Shown: positions 16,229 through 25,130 of the stretch, in pieces | Layout: each line of letters starts with the position of its first letter | Numbering within the stretch: the stretch's first letter is position 1 | From: Haloferax sp. Q22 | GTDB taxonomy: Archaea > Halobacteriota > Halobacteria > Halobacteriales > Haloferacaceae | Assembly (NCBI RefSeq): GCF_001482285.1 | Contig: NZ_LOEP01000022.1 | Span: forward strand, 1-64,000 | Length of the DNA: 64,000 nt | Reading direction: 5' to 3' | Notes under the pieces: generated by a model | Database searches by the model: none | What the model was told of the DNA's origin: nothing | What the model saw: the letters and a program-made list of their open reading frames with translations, nothing else | Made by a program: the position numbers and the translations under genes

Positions 16229-17872
16229 TCAGCTTTTCACGAACACCACGACCGACCGGCCCCAGAGGCCGGTGTCGTACTGGTGTGCGACGTACCCGTC
16301 GAGGAGCGGCGCGACCGTCCCGCGCTCGTCGGCGGGCGCGATGACCACCGGCGGCACCGACGACCGGGCTTCGAGCGCCTCGGGCGTCGCCGCCGCCGTC
16401 GAGTCGGCGCCGATTCGCTCGACGTACCACGCCATCGGGAGCTGTTCGCCCCACGCGTCGGGGACCGGCGGGTAGTCGGCCGCGCCGTCGGCGACGTACA
16501 TCGAACTCCCGTAGTAGAGCACCTCTGGCCCCTCGTCGTCGGTCGGCCCGACCCACGCGGAGAGATTGTCGCGGAACGACGAGAACTCGCTGGACGGCTG
16601 TGCGAAGTGTGCGAGTTCGGTGTCGCGATCGCTCGGACCGTACACCTCGGTCGTCGCCACCGCGCCGGTCTGGGCGACGAGCGCGAGCAGGACGATGACC
16701 GCGGCCGCGACGCGGGGCACGTCCCGCGAGTCGAACGCGCTGCGACCCCAGCGGACGAGCGCCGCGAGGCCGATACCCGCCGGGAGCGCGAGCGGGACGA
16801 CGACGTAGACGCCGAGCCACGACGCGGACACCTCGGTCAGCATGGGGACGAACACCAGCGACGCGCCGGCCCAGTAGACCGCCGCCGACACCTCCGACCG
16901 CGGCCCGCCGGCCGTGTAGCGGTCGACGAGGAAGACCGCCGCACCGAGGAGGACGACCGGGAGCGCCGCGAGCGCGAGCGCGCCGAGGAGGTCGCCGAAG
17001 TACGGGAGGTACTCGTGGGTCCCCTCCGGATAGCGGTCGACGACGCGGACGCCGACGAAGCGGCGAACCGAGCCGAACAGCGCCGCATCGATTGCGCCGA
17101 GAATCGTCCCCGGCGTGTAGAGACCCGCGCCGTCGGTGCCGCCCGCCCGCGGGGCGAACGCGAAGACGTAGAATGCGACGAAGACGAGGAGCGCGCGGGC
17201 CGCGGGGGTCGCCGCACCGCGGAGTCGGGCGGCGTACTCGCCGAGGCGCATCGCGGCCGGGCGCGCCGACGTGAGGAGCGCCGCGTGGTCGAACACCAAG
17301 AACCCGGCGACGGCGAGACAGCCGAGCGCGACGATGCCGAGCCCTGACGAGGCGACGGCGAGCGCGACGGCCGCGGCGAGTCCGTAGGCGTTGCGCCGCC
17401 CCGCGCCGTCGACGAGGCGGAGCGCGAAGCCGAAGGCGACGAGCGCGAAGCCGACCGCGAGCACGTCGCCGCGGGCGAACCGGCCGTAGTAGACGAGAAT
17501 CGGGTTCGCTGCGAGGACGGCCGCGAACCCGACGGTCTCGTCGGCGGCGAGGCGGCCGCGGAAGAGGAGCGCCGCGAGCGGGAGGGCCGCGCCAAAGAGC
17601 GCGAACGGGAGGCGGAGCGCGAAGTCGGTCGCGCCGAACAGCGCGAGCGACGGTCGCGAGAAGTGATAGACGAGCGGGCCGCCGGCGACGGGGCGGTACG
17701 AGAAGAAGCCGGTTTCGAGCGACCGGAGGCTCCAGTAGCCGACGCGGGCCTCGTCCCAGTGGAGCGGTCGGTCGCCGAGGCCGACGAGGCGGACGACGAG
17801 TGCCGCGGCGGCGAGCGCGACGACGGCGAGCGTCGTTCGGTCGGGCCGCCGACCGACGCGGGAGGGAGTCAT
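16229..17872 (-). CDS. Polytopic membrane protein, TIGR03663 / Agl23-like (flippase-associated), GT39-related
   Basis: A 547-residue protein with about twelve hydrophobic segments and a soluble C-terminal part of about 140 residues. GDRPLHWDEARVGYWSLRSLE near residue 33 is the first-loop Asp-Glu motif of GT39/PMT-type mannosyltransferases, and NPILVYYGRFARGDVLAVG follows. This profile fits the haloarchaeal TIGR03663 family, annotated elsewhere as flippase-activity-associated Agl23. It probably handles a dolichol-linked sugar on the outer membrane face. It lies 30 kb from the aglJ-aglB island and has no glycosylation neighbours. Divergent from the 95-residue orphan gene. Confidence 0.8.
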   Translation of the reverse strand: MTPSRVGRRPDRTTLAVVALAAAALVVRLVGLGDRPLHWDEARVGYWSLRSLETGFFSYRPVAGGPLVYHFSRPSLALFGATDFALRLPFALFGAALPLAALLFRGRLAADETVGFAAVLAANPILVYYGRFARGDVLAVGFALVAFGFALRLVDGAGRRNAYGLAAAVALAVASSGLGIVALGCLAVAGFLVFDHAALLTSARPAAMRLGEYAARLRGAATPAARALLVFVAFYVFAFAPRAGGTDGAGLYTPGTILGAIDAALFGSVRRFVGVRVVDRYPEGTHEYLPYFGDLLGALALAALPVVLLGAAVFLVDRYTAGGPRSEVSAAVYWAGASLVFVPMLTEVSASWLGVYVVVPLALPAGIGLAALVRWGRSAFDSRDVPRVAAAVIVLLALVAQTGAVATTEVYGPSDRDTELAHFAQPSSEFSSFRDNLSAWVGPTDDEGPEVLYYGSSMYVADGAADYPPVPDAWGEQLPMAWYVERIGADSTAAATPEALEARSSVPPVVIAPADERGTVAPLLDGYVAHQYDTGLWGRSVVVFVKS

Positions 17873-17973
17873 GAGGTGACGTGGCGCGCCGGACGGCAGA
17901 AAGGTTACGACTTGGAAGGCCGGCGGCCCGCCCCTTCGAAAGCGTCATCCCCGCCGACCGGTAGCACTCGGAT

Positions 17974-18261
17974 ATGTCGCTCATCGAGTCGCTACCCGCT
18001 CGCCCCCTCGAACCGCAGGAGTTGACCTCGCTGAACCGCGCCGACGCGTTCGAACTCGTCGTCGCCGTCGAGGACGACGGCCCCGCCCGCAGCCTGCTCG
18101 TCGCCACCGAGGGGTGGGTCAAGGCTATCGCCTACGAGGACGACGCCGGCTGGTCGGTTGTCGAGACGGTCGAACTCGACGAGGAGACCCAGCGAATCGA
18201 CGGACTGCAGACGTGCGAGGAGGCCGTCCTGTCGTTCCGAGACGACGGGAACGAGGAGTAG
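17974..18261 (+). CDS. Small acidic haloarchaeal protein of unknown function
   Basis: Unrecognised 95-residue acidic protein. It has a beta-rich look: a VVAVEDDGPARSLLVATEG stretch, then VKAIAYEDDAGWSVVETVEL, ending in a short helix and an acidic tail. The pattern of alternating hydrophobic strands is reminiscent of small single-domain haloarchaeal DUFs. It precedes the uspA gene by 34 nt, but uspA has its own TATA element overlapping this gene's stop region, so they may be independent. Confidence 0.6.
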   Translation: MSLIESLPARPLEPQELTSLNRADAFELVVAVEDDGPARSLLVATEGWVKAIAYEDDAGWSVVETVELDEETQRIDGLQTCEEAVLSFRDDGNEE

Positions 18262-18295
18262 TATTAACCGCGTTCCGAACTAAGTACAATTCGTC

Positions 18296-18778
18296 ATGTA
18301 CAGCGAAATCCTCGTCCCGACCGACGGAAGCAGGGCCGCCGAACGCGCCATCGACCACGCCCTCGACCTCGCGAAGACCTACGACGCGCGGATTCACGCG
18401 CTGTACGTCGTCGACACCAGCATCTACACCTCGCTCGACGCCGGCGCGGACGTGGTCATCGACGCCCTCGAACGGGAGGGCGACGCCGCGACCCGACACG
18501 TTCTCGCGGCCGCAGAGGAGGCCGGTATCGACGCGCAGGCCGAGGTCGTCACCGGGACCGCCTACCGCTCCATCCGGGAGTACATCGACGATCACGACAT
18601 CGACCTCGTCGTCATGGGCACGCACGGTCGCACGGGGCTGAGCCACTATCTCCTCGGGAGCGTCACCGAGCGCGTCGTCCGCACCTCGCCGGTGCCGGTG
18701 CTCACCATCCGGTTGGACGACGAAGAAGACGAGGCAGACGCCGTGGACGAAGAGACGGACGCCGAAGCCGAGGAGTAG
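18296..18778 (+). CDS. Universal stress protein UspA family
   Basis: A single-domain Usp of 160 residues. The ATP-binding signature G-2x-G-9x-G-S/T is complete in GTHGRTGLSHYLLGSVTERV, and the N-terminus VPTDGSRAAERAIDHALDLA carries the conserved Asp. The C-terminus ends in an acidic tail of about 25 residues. Likely a nucleotide-binding dimer acting in general stress response. GTATTAAC at 18262-18269 is centred about 30 nt from the ATG, so the mRNA is leaderless. Haloarchaea have many Usp paralogues; no partner is implied by neighbours. Confidence 0.93.
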   Translation: MYSEILVPTDGSRAAERAIDHALDLAKTYDARIHALYVVDTSIYTSLDAGADVVIDALEREGDAATRHVLAAAEEAGIDAQAEVVTGTAYRSIREYIDDHDIDLVVMGTHGRTGLSHYLLGSVTERVVRTSPVPVLTIRLDDEEDEADAVDEETDAEAEE

Positions 18779-18911
18779 TCCGGACTCGGGCGCGAGTCGC
18801 GCGTTCGCGTGTTCGCGCCGCGCTCGGCAGCCTGCTTCGACCGCACGGTCGGCGGCGAGGTCGCCGCGGGTTTGATAAACAGTTTTGGTGCGGTCGCTCA
18901 TACGCCGCGGT

Positions 18912-19238
18912 ATGACCGAGTACACCGTCGAGTTCGTCGGCACGGGCGAGACTATCACCGTCTCCGACAAGCAGACTATTCTCAAGGCCTGCATCGAGGA
19001 GGGCATCGCACAGGAGTACTCCTGCCGCGTCGGGATGTGCCTCGCCTGCTCCGCCGAAATTCTCGAAGGCGACGTCACTCAGCCCGCCGCCCGCGGGCTG
19101 ACCGACGAGGAAGCAGAGCGCTTCGCGCTCACCTGTATGGCCCGGCCGCAGAGCGACCTCAAACTCGACCGCGGCGTCTACCCGCCGAGTATCGAGGGTG
19201 ACGCCGCGGCCGCCGGCACCGCCGCGGACGACGACTGA
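18912..19238 (+). CDS. Plant-type 2Fe-2S ferredoxin
   Basis: A 108-residue ferredoxin with cluster ligands Cys38, Cys43, Cys46 and Cys74 (CRVGMCLAC ... TCMARP), the C-x4-C-x2-C...C spacing of the plant/halobacterial fold. It lacks the large acidic N-terminal insertion of the main halobacterial ferredoxin, so it is a secondary electron carrier. The ATG at 18912 (MTEYTVEFVGTGETITV) was preferred; nine upstream in-frame codons are basic. TTTGATAAAC at 18872-18881 may be its TATA element. Converges on the rhodanese-MBL gene. Confidence 0.93.
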   Translation: MTEYTVEFVGTGETITVSDKQTILKACIEEGIAQEYSCRVGMCLACSAEILEGDVTQPAARGLTDEEAERFALTCMARPQSDLKLDRGVYPPSIEGDAAAAGTAADDD

Positions 19239-19358
19239 CGACGGGTACTCTCCGGGGCCGGACCGCCGGCCCGCGTTCTCCGCTTTGCATCGCGCCACCG
19301 AGCCGATGCGCCGGCCCGACACAGGCGCTCGGCCCGCGGTCTCCCCGCAGACCGCGTC

Positions 19359-20513
19359 TCACGCCGTGCTCTCGCCTTCACTCGTCGCCGCGCAGTTGTT
19401 CGGCCCCAACTCGACTTCGAACGCCTCCTCGTCCGACAGCAAGTCGCGCCCGAGGTTCGTCTCGATGATTCGCTCGTAGTTGGCCGGTCGCGGCGGCATG
19501 TCCGAACAGACGAACGAGACGAACGCCGCCTCCTCCATCGAGAGCGCCCCAAGTCGCTTCCGGAGCGTCCCGAGCTCGGCGACGTACGCGCCGTTTTCGG
19601 TCGGAACCTCCCGTGGGCCGCGGTGGGCGGGCGCGACCAGCGTGTCGTCCGCGAACTCGCCGTACCGCTCCGTGAGCGTCGCGTAGAGCCGCCTCGCGGC
19701 CTCAGGTGCGCCCTCGTCGCCGTCTTCGAGGTCCGGTCGGGCGACGCTCTGTAAAAAGAGGCTGTCGCCGGCGAGAAGCAGGTCACCGAGGCGGAACGCG
19801 GTCATCTCGGTCGTGTGTCCCGGCGCGTGGACGACGACGAGTTCCGCGTCGCCGACGCTGACGGCCTCGCCGTCCGCGACGAGTCGCGCGTCGAAGTCGA
19901 GGCCGCGGTCGGTCGCGCCCGCCGGGAGGACGGCGGTCGCGCCGGTTCGCTCCGCGACAGCTCTGACGCCGCTGACGTGGTCGGCGTGGACGTGCGTGTC
20001 GACGGCGGCGACGACCTCCGCACCGCGCTCGCGGGCGTCTTCGACGTATCGGTCCGCGAACGCCCGAAGGGGGTCGACGACGACCGCCTCGTCGCCGGCG
20101 ACGACGAGATAGGCGAGACAGCCACTGGAGGGGCGGTCGTACTGGAGGACCGTCGCGTCCGCGTCGCCGATGGGGAGTTCGCGGGCGCGGTAGACGCGCG
20201 CCCAGCCGTCCATGCCAGTTTCGAGATTCTCCGCGGGGACGCCGGCCTCGGAGAGTAGGTCGGCGACGTGGGCGCTCGACCGGCCCTCCGCGCAGACGAC
20301 GACCACCGGCGAGGGGGCGTCTCGGAACTCGGCCGCGAGTTCGTCGACCGTCCCGCGAATCTCGGCCTGCGTGAATCGAATCGCCGGAATCTGCGTCGCG
20401 GTCACGGACGCGCCGTCGACGCGCCACGCCTCGAACTCGTCGCGGTTGCGTACGTCGAGCACCGCCGTCGGGTCGCCGCGGGCGAGTCGGCTCGCGAGTT
20501 CCTCGGGAGTCAT
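19359..20513 (-). CDS. Rhodanese / metallo-beta-lactamase fusion (persulfide-dioxygenase-like)
   Basis: A 384-residue fusion. Residues 1-110 form a rhodanese domain with catalytic Cys74 in VVVVCAEGRSSAHVA. Residues 118-300 form an MBL-fold domain with the metal site THVHADH (His174, His176, Asp178, His179), VHAPGHTTEM and LLAGDSLFL. About 75 residues follow (FVSFVCSDMPPRPANYERII), which resemble the C-terminal part of ETHE1-like persulfide dioxygenases. Probably detoxifies or transfers sulfane sulfur. The rhodanese-first order is the reverse of the usual MBL-rhodanese fusions. No sulfide-quinone reductase adjoins. Confidence 0.88.
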   Translation of the reverse strand: MTPEELASRLARGDPTAVLDVRNRDEFEAWRVDGASVTATQIPAIRFTQAEIRGTVDELAAEFRDAPSPVVVVCAEGRSSAHVADLLSEAGVPAENLETGMDGWARVYRARELPIGDADATVLQYDRPSSGCLAYLVVAGDEAVVVDPLRAFADRYVEDARERGAEVVAAVDTHVHADHVSGVRAVAERTGATAVLPAGATDRGLDFDARLVADGEAVSVGDAELVVVHAPGHTTEMTAFRLGDLLLAGDSLFLQSVARPDLEDGDEGAPEAARRLYATLTERYGEFADDTLVAPAHRGPREVPTENGAYVAELGTLRKRLGALSMEEAAFVSFVCSDMPPRPANYERIIETNLGRDLLSDEEAFEVELGPNNCAATSEGESTA

Positions 20514-20576
20514 ACGGACACCATACGCGCGCCGGCCGCAAGAACGCTACGCGGACCGAAACGAGGAGAGCGTCCG

Positions 20577-22325
20577 CTACTCCGACGTTCCGCCGTCGTT
20601 GCTCAGGCGGTTCGAGGGCGGTTCGTCGAAACCGGATTCGTCGAGGACGCCGGCCGGCGGACCGTCAACACCGCCGGTTGTCGTGGTGTCGGAGTTCGAT
20701 TCGAGGGGCGTGCCCACCGCGCCAGCGCCGCCCGTCTCGCCGCCGCCGAGTCGCGCGGCCGCGTCGCGAATCGAGAGCACCTGTTCGGTCTGCGAGCGGT
20801 TGGCGTCGGCGATGTCGCCGATTTGGTCCGAGACGGTGGTCGCGCGGGCGGTCGCGTCGTCGACCATGCGGGCGATTTGCTCGGCACTCTCGGCTTGGTC
20901 GTCGGTCGCCGAGGCGACTTCGCCGACGCCGACAGTTGCCTGTTCGACCGCCGCCGAGATGTCCGAGAGGCTCCCCATCACGTCCTCGCCGCGGTCGATG
21001 CCGTCGTAGAGTCGCCCGGTCGTCTGCGAGAGACTCTCGATGGTCTCCTGCGCCTCGGTCTGGATTTGGTCAACCGTGCCTTCGACCTCGGCGGCGCGGG
21101 CCTGCGACTCCTCTGCGAGGTTCTTCACCTCGCTGGCGACGACGGCGAACCCCTCGCCCGCGTCGCCGGCGCGGGCGGCCTCGATGGAGGCGTTGAGCGC
21201 GAGCAGGTTCGTCTGCTCCGCGATGTCGTTGATGGCGTCGAGCACCTCGTCTATCTCCGCGATTTGGTCGTGCAGTTGCTGGACGTCCTCGGAGGCCGTC
21301 TCGGCGGCCTCGCTCACGTCGCGCATCACGTCGATGGCCTCGTCGGCAGCGTCCTCGCCCTCGGCGGCGCGCATGGCGGCGTCGGCGCTGGTCCGCTCGA
21401 CCTCCTCCGCGGTCGCCGCGATTTCCTCGACGGTCGCGCTCATATCCGACACCTCGGCGGCGACCGTCGCCATGTCGTCGGCCTGCGCCTGCGCCGTGGT
21501 CTCGATGTCGTCGGTCCGCTCGGTGACTTCCTCGGAGGTCTGCAGGAGCGACTCGACCGGTTCGCTCACGTCGGCTTCGACCTCGTTTGCGAGGGCGCGC
21601 CGACGCTCGGCGGCTTCCCGCGCGGCCCGGCTGTACGAGTGGATGTACGTCTCCATCGCCACCTGCTGGTCGAGAGACAGGAGCTTCAACACGGGGAGGA
21701 TGCGCGCGACGACCTCGTCGACGGCGTCTTCGACCTGGTCGTCACCGCCGCGGAGACCGCTGGGGACGCCGGACGCGCTACCGAGAAGTCCCGAAAGGAG
21801 GCCGTCGGCGTCGTCGTCATCGGCACCGATATCGGCGTCGCTTCCGGCCGTGTCGCCGCCGGTGAACTCGGCTTTCACCTCGTCCGCGACAGCACCGAGA
21901 ATGCCCTCGTAGTAGACCGAGTACGCCCCGAGGTAGAACTTCGGCCCGAGGCCTATCATATCGTGTAATTTCCCGATTCGCGCCCGCTTCGCGAAGTAGT
22001 CCTCGCCGTACTCGCCGCGGCCGAGTTCGCGGAGGTACGCCGCCTGGTCGGCCTGCAGCATCTCCGTGTTCTTCGTCGAGCGACCGAAGAACTTCGTCGT
22101 CGCGTGCTCGCCGAGGTGGTCGTAAAACTCCGCCGCGAACTCGTCCGCAAACTCGTCCAAGAGCGGTTCGAGGTCGCGCAGGCGACGTTCGTCTCCCTCC
22201 GAGAGGCGAACGAACGATTTCCGGCGGTCGATTTCCGCCGCGTCGATATCCAACTGCGAGAGCAGCGCATTCCCGTCGACGCGCGCTCGTGCGCTGGCGT
22301 CGACCGGTCCCGAGGAGTCCGTCAT
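20577..22325 (-). CDS. hemAT: HemAT-type globin-coupled methyl-accepting transducer (soluble)
   Basis: A 582-residue aerotaxis-type sensor without membrane segments. Residues 35-180 are a protoglobin-like sensor; the proximal haem ligand is His121 in [20 protein letters not shown]. Helical linkers lead to a methyl-accepting signalling domain (about 270-530) with the hairpin tip [20 protein letters not shown] and [18 protein letters not shown], which binds CheA/CheW. Gln/Glu-rich stretches provide methylation sites. A Ser/Gly-rich tail of 50 residues closes the protein. Senses oxygen and feeds the chemotaxis pathway controlling archaella; che genes are not in this window. Confidence 0.94.
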   Translation of the reverse strand: MTDSSGPVDASARARVDGNALLSQLDIDAAEIDRRKSFVRLSEGDERRLRDLEPLLDEFADEFAAEFYDHLGEHATTKFFGRSTKNTEMLQADQAAYLRELGRGEYGEDYFAKRARIGKLHDMIGLGPKFYLGAYSVYYEGILGAVADEVKAEFTGGDTAGSDADIGADDDDADGLLSGLLGSASGVPSGLRGGDDQVEDAVDEVVARILPVLKLLSLDQQVAMETYIHSYSRAAREAAERRRALANEVEADVSEPVESLLQTSEEVTERTDDIETTAQAQADDMATVAAEVSDMSATVEEIAATAEEVERTSADAAMRAAEGEDAADEAIDVMRDVSEAAETASEDVQQLHDQIAEIDEVLDAINDIAEQTNLLALNASIEAARAGDAGEGFAVVASEVKNLAEESQARAAEVEGTVDQIQTEAQETIESLSQTTGRLYDGIDRGEDVMGSLSDISAAVEQATVGVGEVASATDDQAESAEQIARMVDDATARATTVSDQIGDIADANRSQTEQVLSIRDAAARLGGGETGGAGAVGTPLESNSDTTTTGGVDGPPAGVLDESGFDEPPSNRLSNDGGTSE

Positions 22326-22453
22326 ATACCGTTCTCAACAGACACCAGTATTTCAACCCTCTCCGCTCGATATCACGAATGATACCAGAACGGATTGCCA
22401 TGAAAAGCCCACACTCGTGGACCGGTCCGAATGTTCAGGTGACTGGCGGACCG

Positions 22454-23098
22454 ATGAACGGTATGGACGCCGATTCGTTCCGCGAGTCAGTCGAGACGGC
22501 GAAGCGCACGCAACTCGACCGACTCGGCTCGTCGAAGCTCCTGTTGGCGCTGACCGATGCAGACCTCTCCGAGCCGGCGGTGCTCCGCGCCGCCGCGTAC
22601 TCCGAGCACGCGGCCCGCGGGACGTTCGAAGCGTGGGCCGCCGACGAGACGGACGCGGAAGCGAGAGCCGCCTTCGAGGCCACTGCGGCCCAAGAGGCCG
22701 AACACCTCGACCGCGTCCTCGACGCGCTCGGCGAGGAGGTCGACCTCCCGGATGAACCGGGCGTGATGCACGCGTACCTCCGCGGGCGCGAGGACACGGT
22801 CGAACGAGCCGCCGCCGGGATGGTCGGCCGCGGCCTCGTCTCGATTCGCACACACACGCAGGTCATCGGCTTCTTCGTCAACGAGGCGGACGAGCCCCGC
22901 GCCGACCTCTTTCGCGACCTGAAAGCCGAGACCGAGGAGACGCTTGCGACCGGTCTCGACCTCTTGGCCGACCGCTGTGAGACCGACGAGGACTGGGAGC
23001 GCGCCCGGATGGTCGCCGAGTACGTCGTCCAACTGGCCTACGACGACTACGCCGACGGCCTCGCCGAACTCGGCGTCGACCCGAAGCCGCTCTGCTGA
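22454..23098 (+). CDS. Ferritin-like / rubrerythrin-family helical protein
   Basis: A 214-residue all-alpha protein. Helix 1 carries AAYSEHAARGTFEAWAADE and helix 2 AAQEAEHLDRVLDALGE, the E...ExxH style of ferritin-like di-iron proteins. Helices 3 and 4 (GRGLVSIRTHTQVIGFFVNEAD and LFRDLKAETEETLATGLDLL) look degenerate for metal ligands, so metal binding is uncertain. Start is ambiguous: ATG at 22454 or 22463 fits best; in-frame codons reach further upstream through the hemAT promoter. Divergent from hemAT, with the shared intergenic sequence holding both promoters; a joint oxygen-response role is only a guess. Confidence 0.72.
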   Translation: MNGMDADSFRESVETAKRTQLDRLGSSKLLLALTDADLSEPAVLRAAAYSEHAARGTFEAWAADETDAEARAAFEATAAQEAEHLDRVLDALGEEVDLPDEPGVMHAYLRGREDTVERAAAGMVGRGLVSIRTHTQVIGFFVNEADEPRADLFRDLKAETEETLATGLDLLADRCETDEDWERARMVAEYVVQLAYDDYADGLAELGVDPKPLC

Positions 23099-23174
23099 GT
23101 CGAGCCGAGGACGCCCGGAACCGCCCCGCGTCGCCGACCCAACCTATTCGTGTCCCCGAGTGGTAGCCGGAGGT

Positions 23175-23756
23175 ATGACTTCCGAGGTTCGCGGGCGCGT
23201 CGAAGCGCTGTACACCGCGCCGTCGAAGGGGGAGCCGATGGTCTCCCACGAGACCGTCGCGGTCGCCGAGGGCGGTATCGAAGGCGACCGCTACGCCGAC
23301 GGCGACGGCTTCTACTCGGCGACCGACGGCTGTCAGGTGACGCTCGTCGACGCCGCGGTGCTGGACGACGCGAAGCACGAGTACGACCTCGACCTCGCTG
23401 ACGGCCAACACCGACGGAACGTCGTCGTCCGCGGCGTCGACCTCGCCGACCTGCTCGATGCGACGTTCGAACTCGGCGGGGCCGAACTCCGCGGGACGAA
23501 GCTCAGGCCGCCCTGCGCGTACCTCGCGGACCTCGTCGGCGACGACGACGTGGGCGAGGCCCTCCGCGAGTCCCGCGGCGGCATCTGCGCGGACGTGCTC
23601 GCGCCCGGCCGGGTCGCCGTCGGCGACGACCTCCGCGTGACCGAGGCGAACCCGCGTGAACTGGGCCGGCAGATAGCCCAGCGACTCGGCGGTGAGCGAG
23701 TCGCGGACGATGAAGCCGCGACGAGCCACGAGGAACACGGAGACGGCCACGAATGA
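23175..23756 (+). CDS. MOSC-domain protein
   Basis: A single MOSC domain of 193 residues: EALYTAPSKGEPMVSHETVAV, then AEGGIEGDRYADGDGFYS, VTLVDAAVLDD, and the conserved cysteine in GTKLRPPCAYLADLVG. MOSC proteins bind molybdenum cofactor or act as sulfur carriers in molybdoenzyme maturation. A strong Shine-Dalgarno-like GGAGGT lies directly before the ATG at 23175, unusual in a genome of leaderless genes. Its end overlaps the galactokinase gene in ATGA, so the two are translationally coupled, although no functional link is evident. Confidence 0.9.
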   Translation: MTSEVRGRVEALYTAPSKGEPMVSHETVAVAEGGIEGDRYADGDGFYSATDGCQVTLVDAAVLDDAKHEYDLDLADGQHRRNVVVRGVDLADLLDATFELGGAELRGTKLRPPCAYLADLVGDDDVGEALRESRGGICADVLAPGRVAVGDDLRVTEANPRELGRQIAQRLGGERVADDEAATSHEEHGDGHE

Positions 23757-24988
23757 CGAATGACGACGTTCTCGACGACGTGGTGGGCGACGACGACGGA
23801 AGCCCGGTGGAACGCGCGAAGGCCGCGCTCGCGTCGCTCCGGGACGAAGGCGACACCTCGGCGTCGGCCGTAGACTCGCCCGTGAGCGCGGCCCCAACGA
23901 TCGCCGTCGCTCCCGGCCGCGTGAACCTCGTCGGCGGCCACACTGACTACAACGACGGCCTCTGCCTCCCGATGGCCGTCGACCGCCACGTCGCTGTCGC
24001 GGCCCGCCCCCGAAGCGACGACCTGCTTCGCGTCCGCGCCGCCGACTTCGGCGAGACGGCCGAACTCGCACCCGACGACGACCCCGACGGATGGGCGGCC
24101 TACGTTGCCGCGGTCGCGCGCGTCCTCCGCGAGGACGACCCGGTTGGCGGCGCGGATCTCGCCATCGCCTCGGACGTGCCCACGGGCGCGGGGCTCTCTT
24201 CGTCGGCCGCGCTCGAACTCTCTGTCGGCCGCGCGCTCCTCGCGGTCTCCGGGCGCGACCTCCCTACCGCCGACCTCGCGCTGGCGTGCTGGCGGGCCGA
24301 ACGCGAGGGCGTCGGCGTCGAATGCGGCATCCTCGACCAGTTCTCCGCGGCGCTGTGCGAAGCCGACTCGGCGCTCTTTCTCGACTGCCGGAGCCGCGAG
24401 TTCGAGTCGGTGCCCGTCGGTGCCGGTGTCGGTGTCCTCGTCATCGACACCGGCGTCTCCCACGAACTGACCGAATCGGGCTACAACGACCGCGTCCGCG
24501 AGTGCGCGGCGGCGCTCGACCGACTCCGCGAGGTCGCCGACCGCGAACTCGACTCCCTGCGCGACGTGGACCGTGACCTCCTCGACGCCCACGCCGACGC
24601 GCTGGACCCGATGCACCGCCGCCGGGTTCGACACGTCGTGACCGAAAACGAGCGCGTCCGTCGCGCCCGCGACGCGCTTGTCGCCGGCGACCTCGACCGC
24701 GTCGGCGACGCGATGCTCACGGCCCACGAGAGCCTGCGCGACGACTACGAGGTGAGCTGTCCCGAACTCGACGCGGCGGTCGAACTCGCCGCCGAGACGC
24801 CGGGCGTCTACGGCGCGCGGATGACCGGCGGCGGCTTCGGCGGGAGCGCGGTCGCGCTGGTCGACGGCGACGCGCTCGACCGGGTGGCGCGGGCGATTCG
24901 AGACGCCGCTCCCGAGCGCGTCGGTCCCGACGCCGACGTGTTCGCCTGCCGCCCGTCGGCCGGCGTTCGGCTGGTCGGCGAGGAGTAA
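23753..24988 (+). CDS. galK: Galactokinase (GHMP kinase)
   Basis: A 411-residue GHMP-family sugar kinase. The N-terminal galactokinase signature appears as APGRVNLVGGHTDYNDG near residue 50. The phosphate loop is DVPTGAGLSSSAALELSVG, followed by CGILDQFSAALCEADSA and the C-terminal GARMTGGGFGGSAVALVD. An acidic N-terminal extension of about 40 residues precedes the domain. Expected to phosphorylate galactose at C1; haloarchaea also degrade galactose through an oxidative route, so another GHMP sugar substrate remains possible. Starts inside the stop of the MOSC gene (ATGA). Confidence 0.85.
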   Translation: MTNDDVLDDVVGDDDGSPVERAKAALASLRDEGDTSASAVDSPVSAAPTIAVAPGRVNLVGGHTDYNDGLCLPMAVDRHVAVAARPRSDDLLRVRAADFGETAELAPDDDPDGWAAYVAAVARVLREDDPVGGADLAIASDVPTGAGLSSSAALELSVGRALLAVSGRDLPTADLALACWRAEREGVGVECGILDQFSAALCEADSALFLDCRSREFESVPVGAGVGVLVIDTGVSHELTESGYNDRVRECAAALDRLREVADRELDSLRDVDRDLLDAHADALDPMHRRRVRHVVTENERVRRARDALVAGDLDRVGDAMLTAHESLRDDYEVSCPELDAAVELAAETPGVYGARMTGGGFGGSAVALVDGDALDRVARAIRDAAPERVGPDADVFACRPSAGVRLVGEE

Positions 24989-25057
24989 GCGCAAGCCGAC
25001 GGCTCCGCGTGGAGTCTCGGAAAAATCGGAACGCGGGTCCGTGAGTTCGACTTCGGC

Positions 25058-25130
25058 TTACGCCTCGTCAAACAGCGCAGCACTCCGTGCTGCTGGCTCG
25101 ACGAAGCTTACGCTTCGTCGAACAGCGTCT
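25058..25130. repeat. Duplicated 3' tail of gnaD with two perfect hairpins
   Basis: The last codons of gnaD read FDEA plus TAA (25108-25130 region, CTTACGCTTCGTCGAACAGCG). A near copy, CTTACGCCTCGTCAAACAGCG, lies at 25058-25078, 50 bp downstream of the gene end in its direction. Between them GCAGCAC (25077-25083) pairs with GTGCTGC (25087-25093), and CGACGAAGC (25099-25107) pairs with GCTTCGTCG (25112-25120) across the stop codon. It looks like a partial tandem duplication that now may serve as a convergent terminator between galK and gnaD. Confidence 0.6.
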
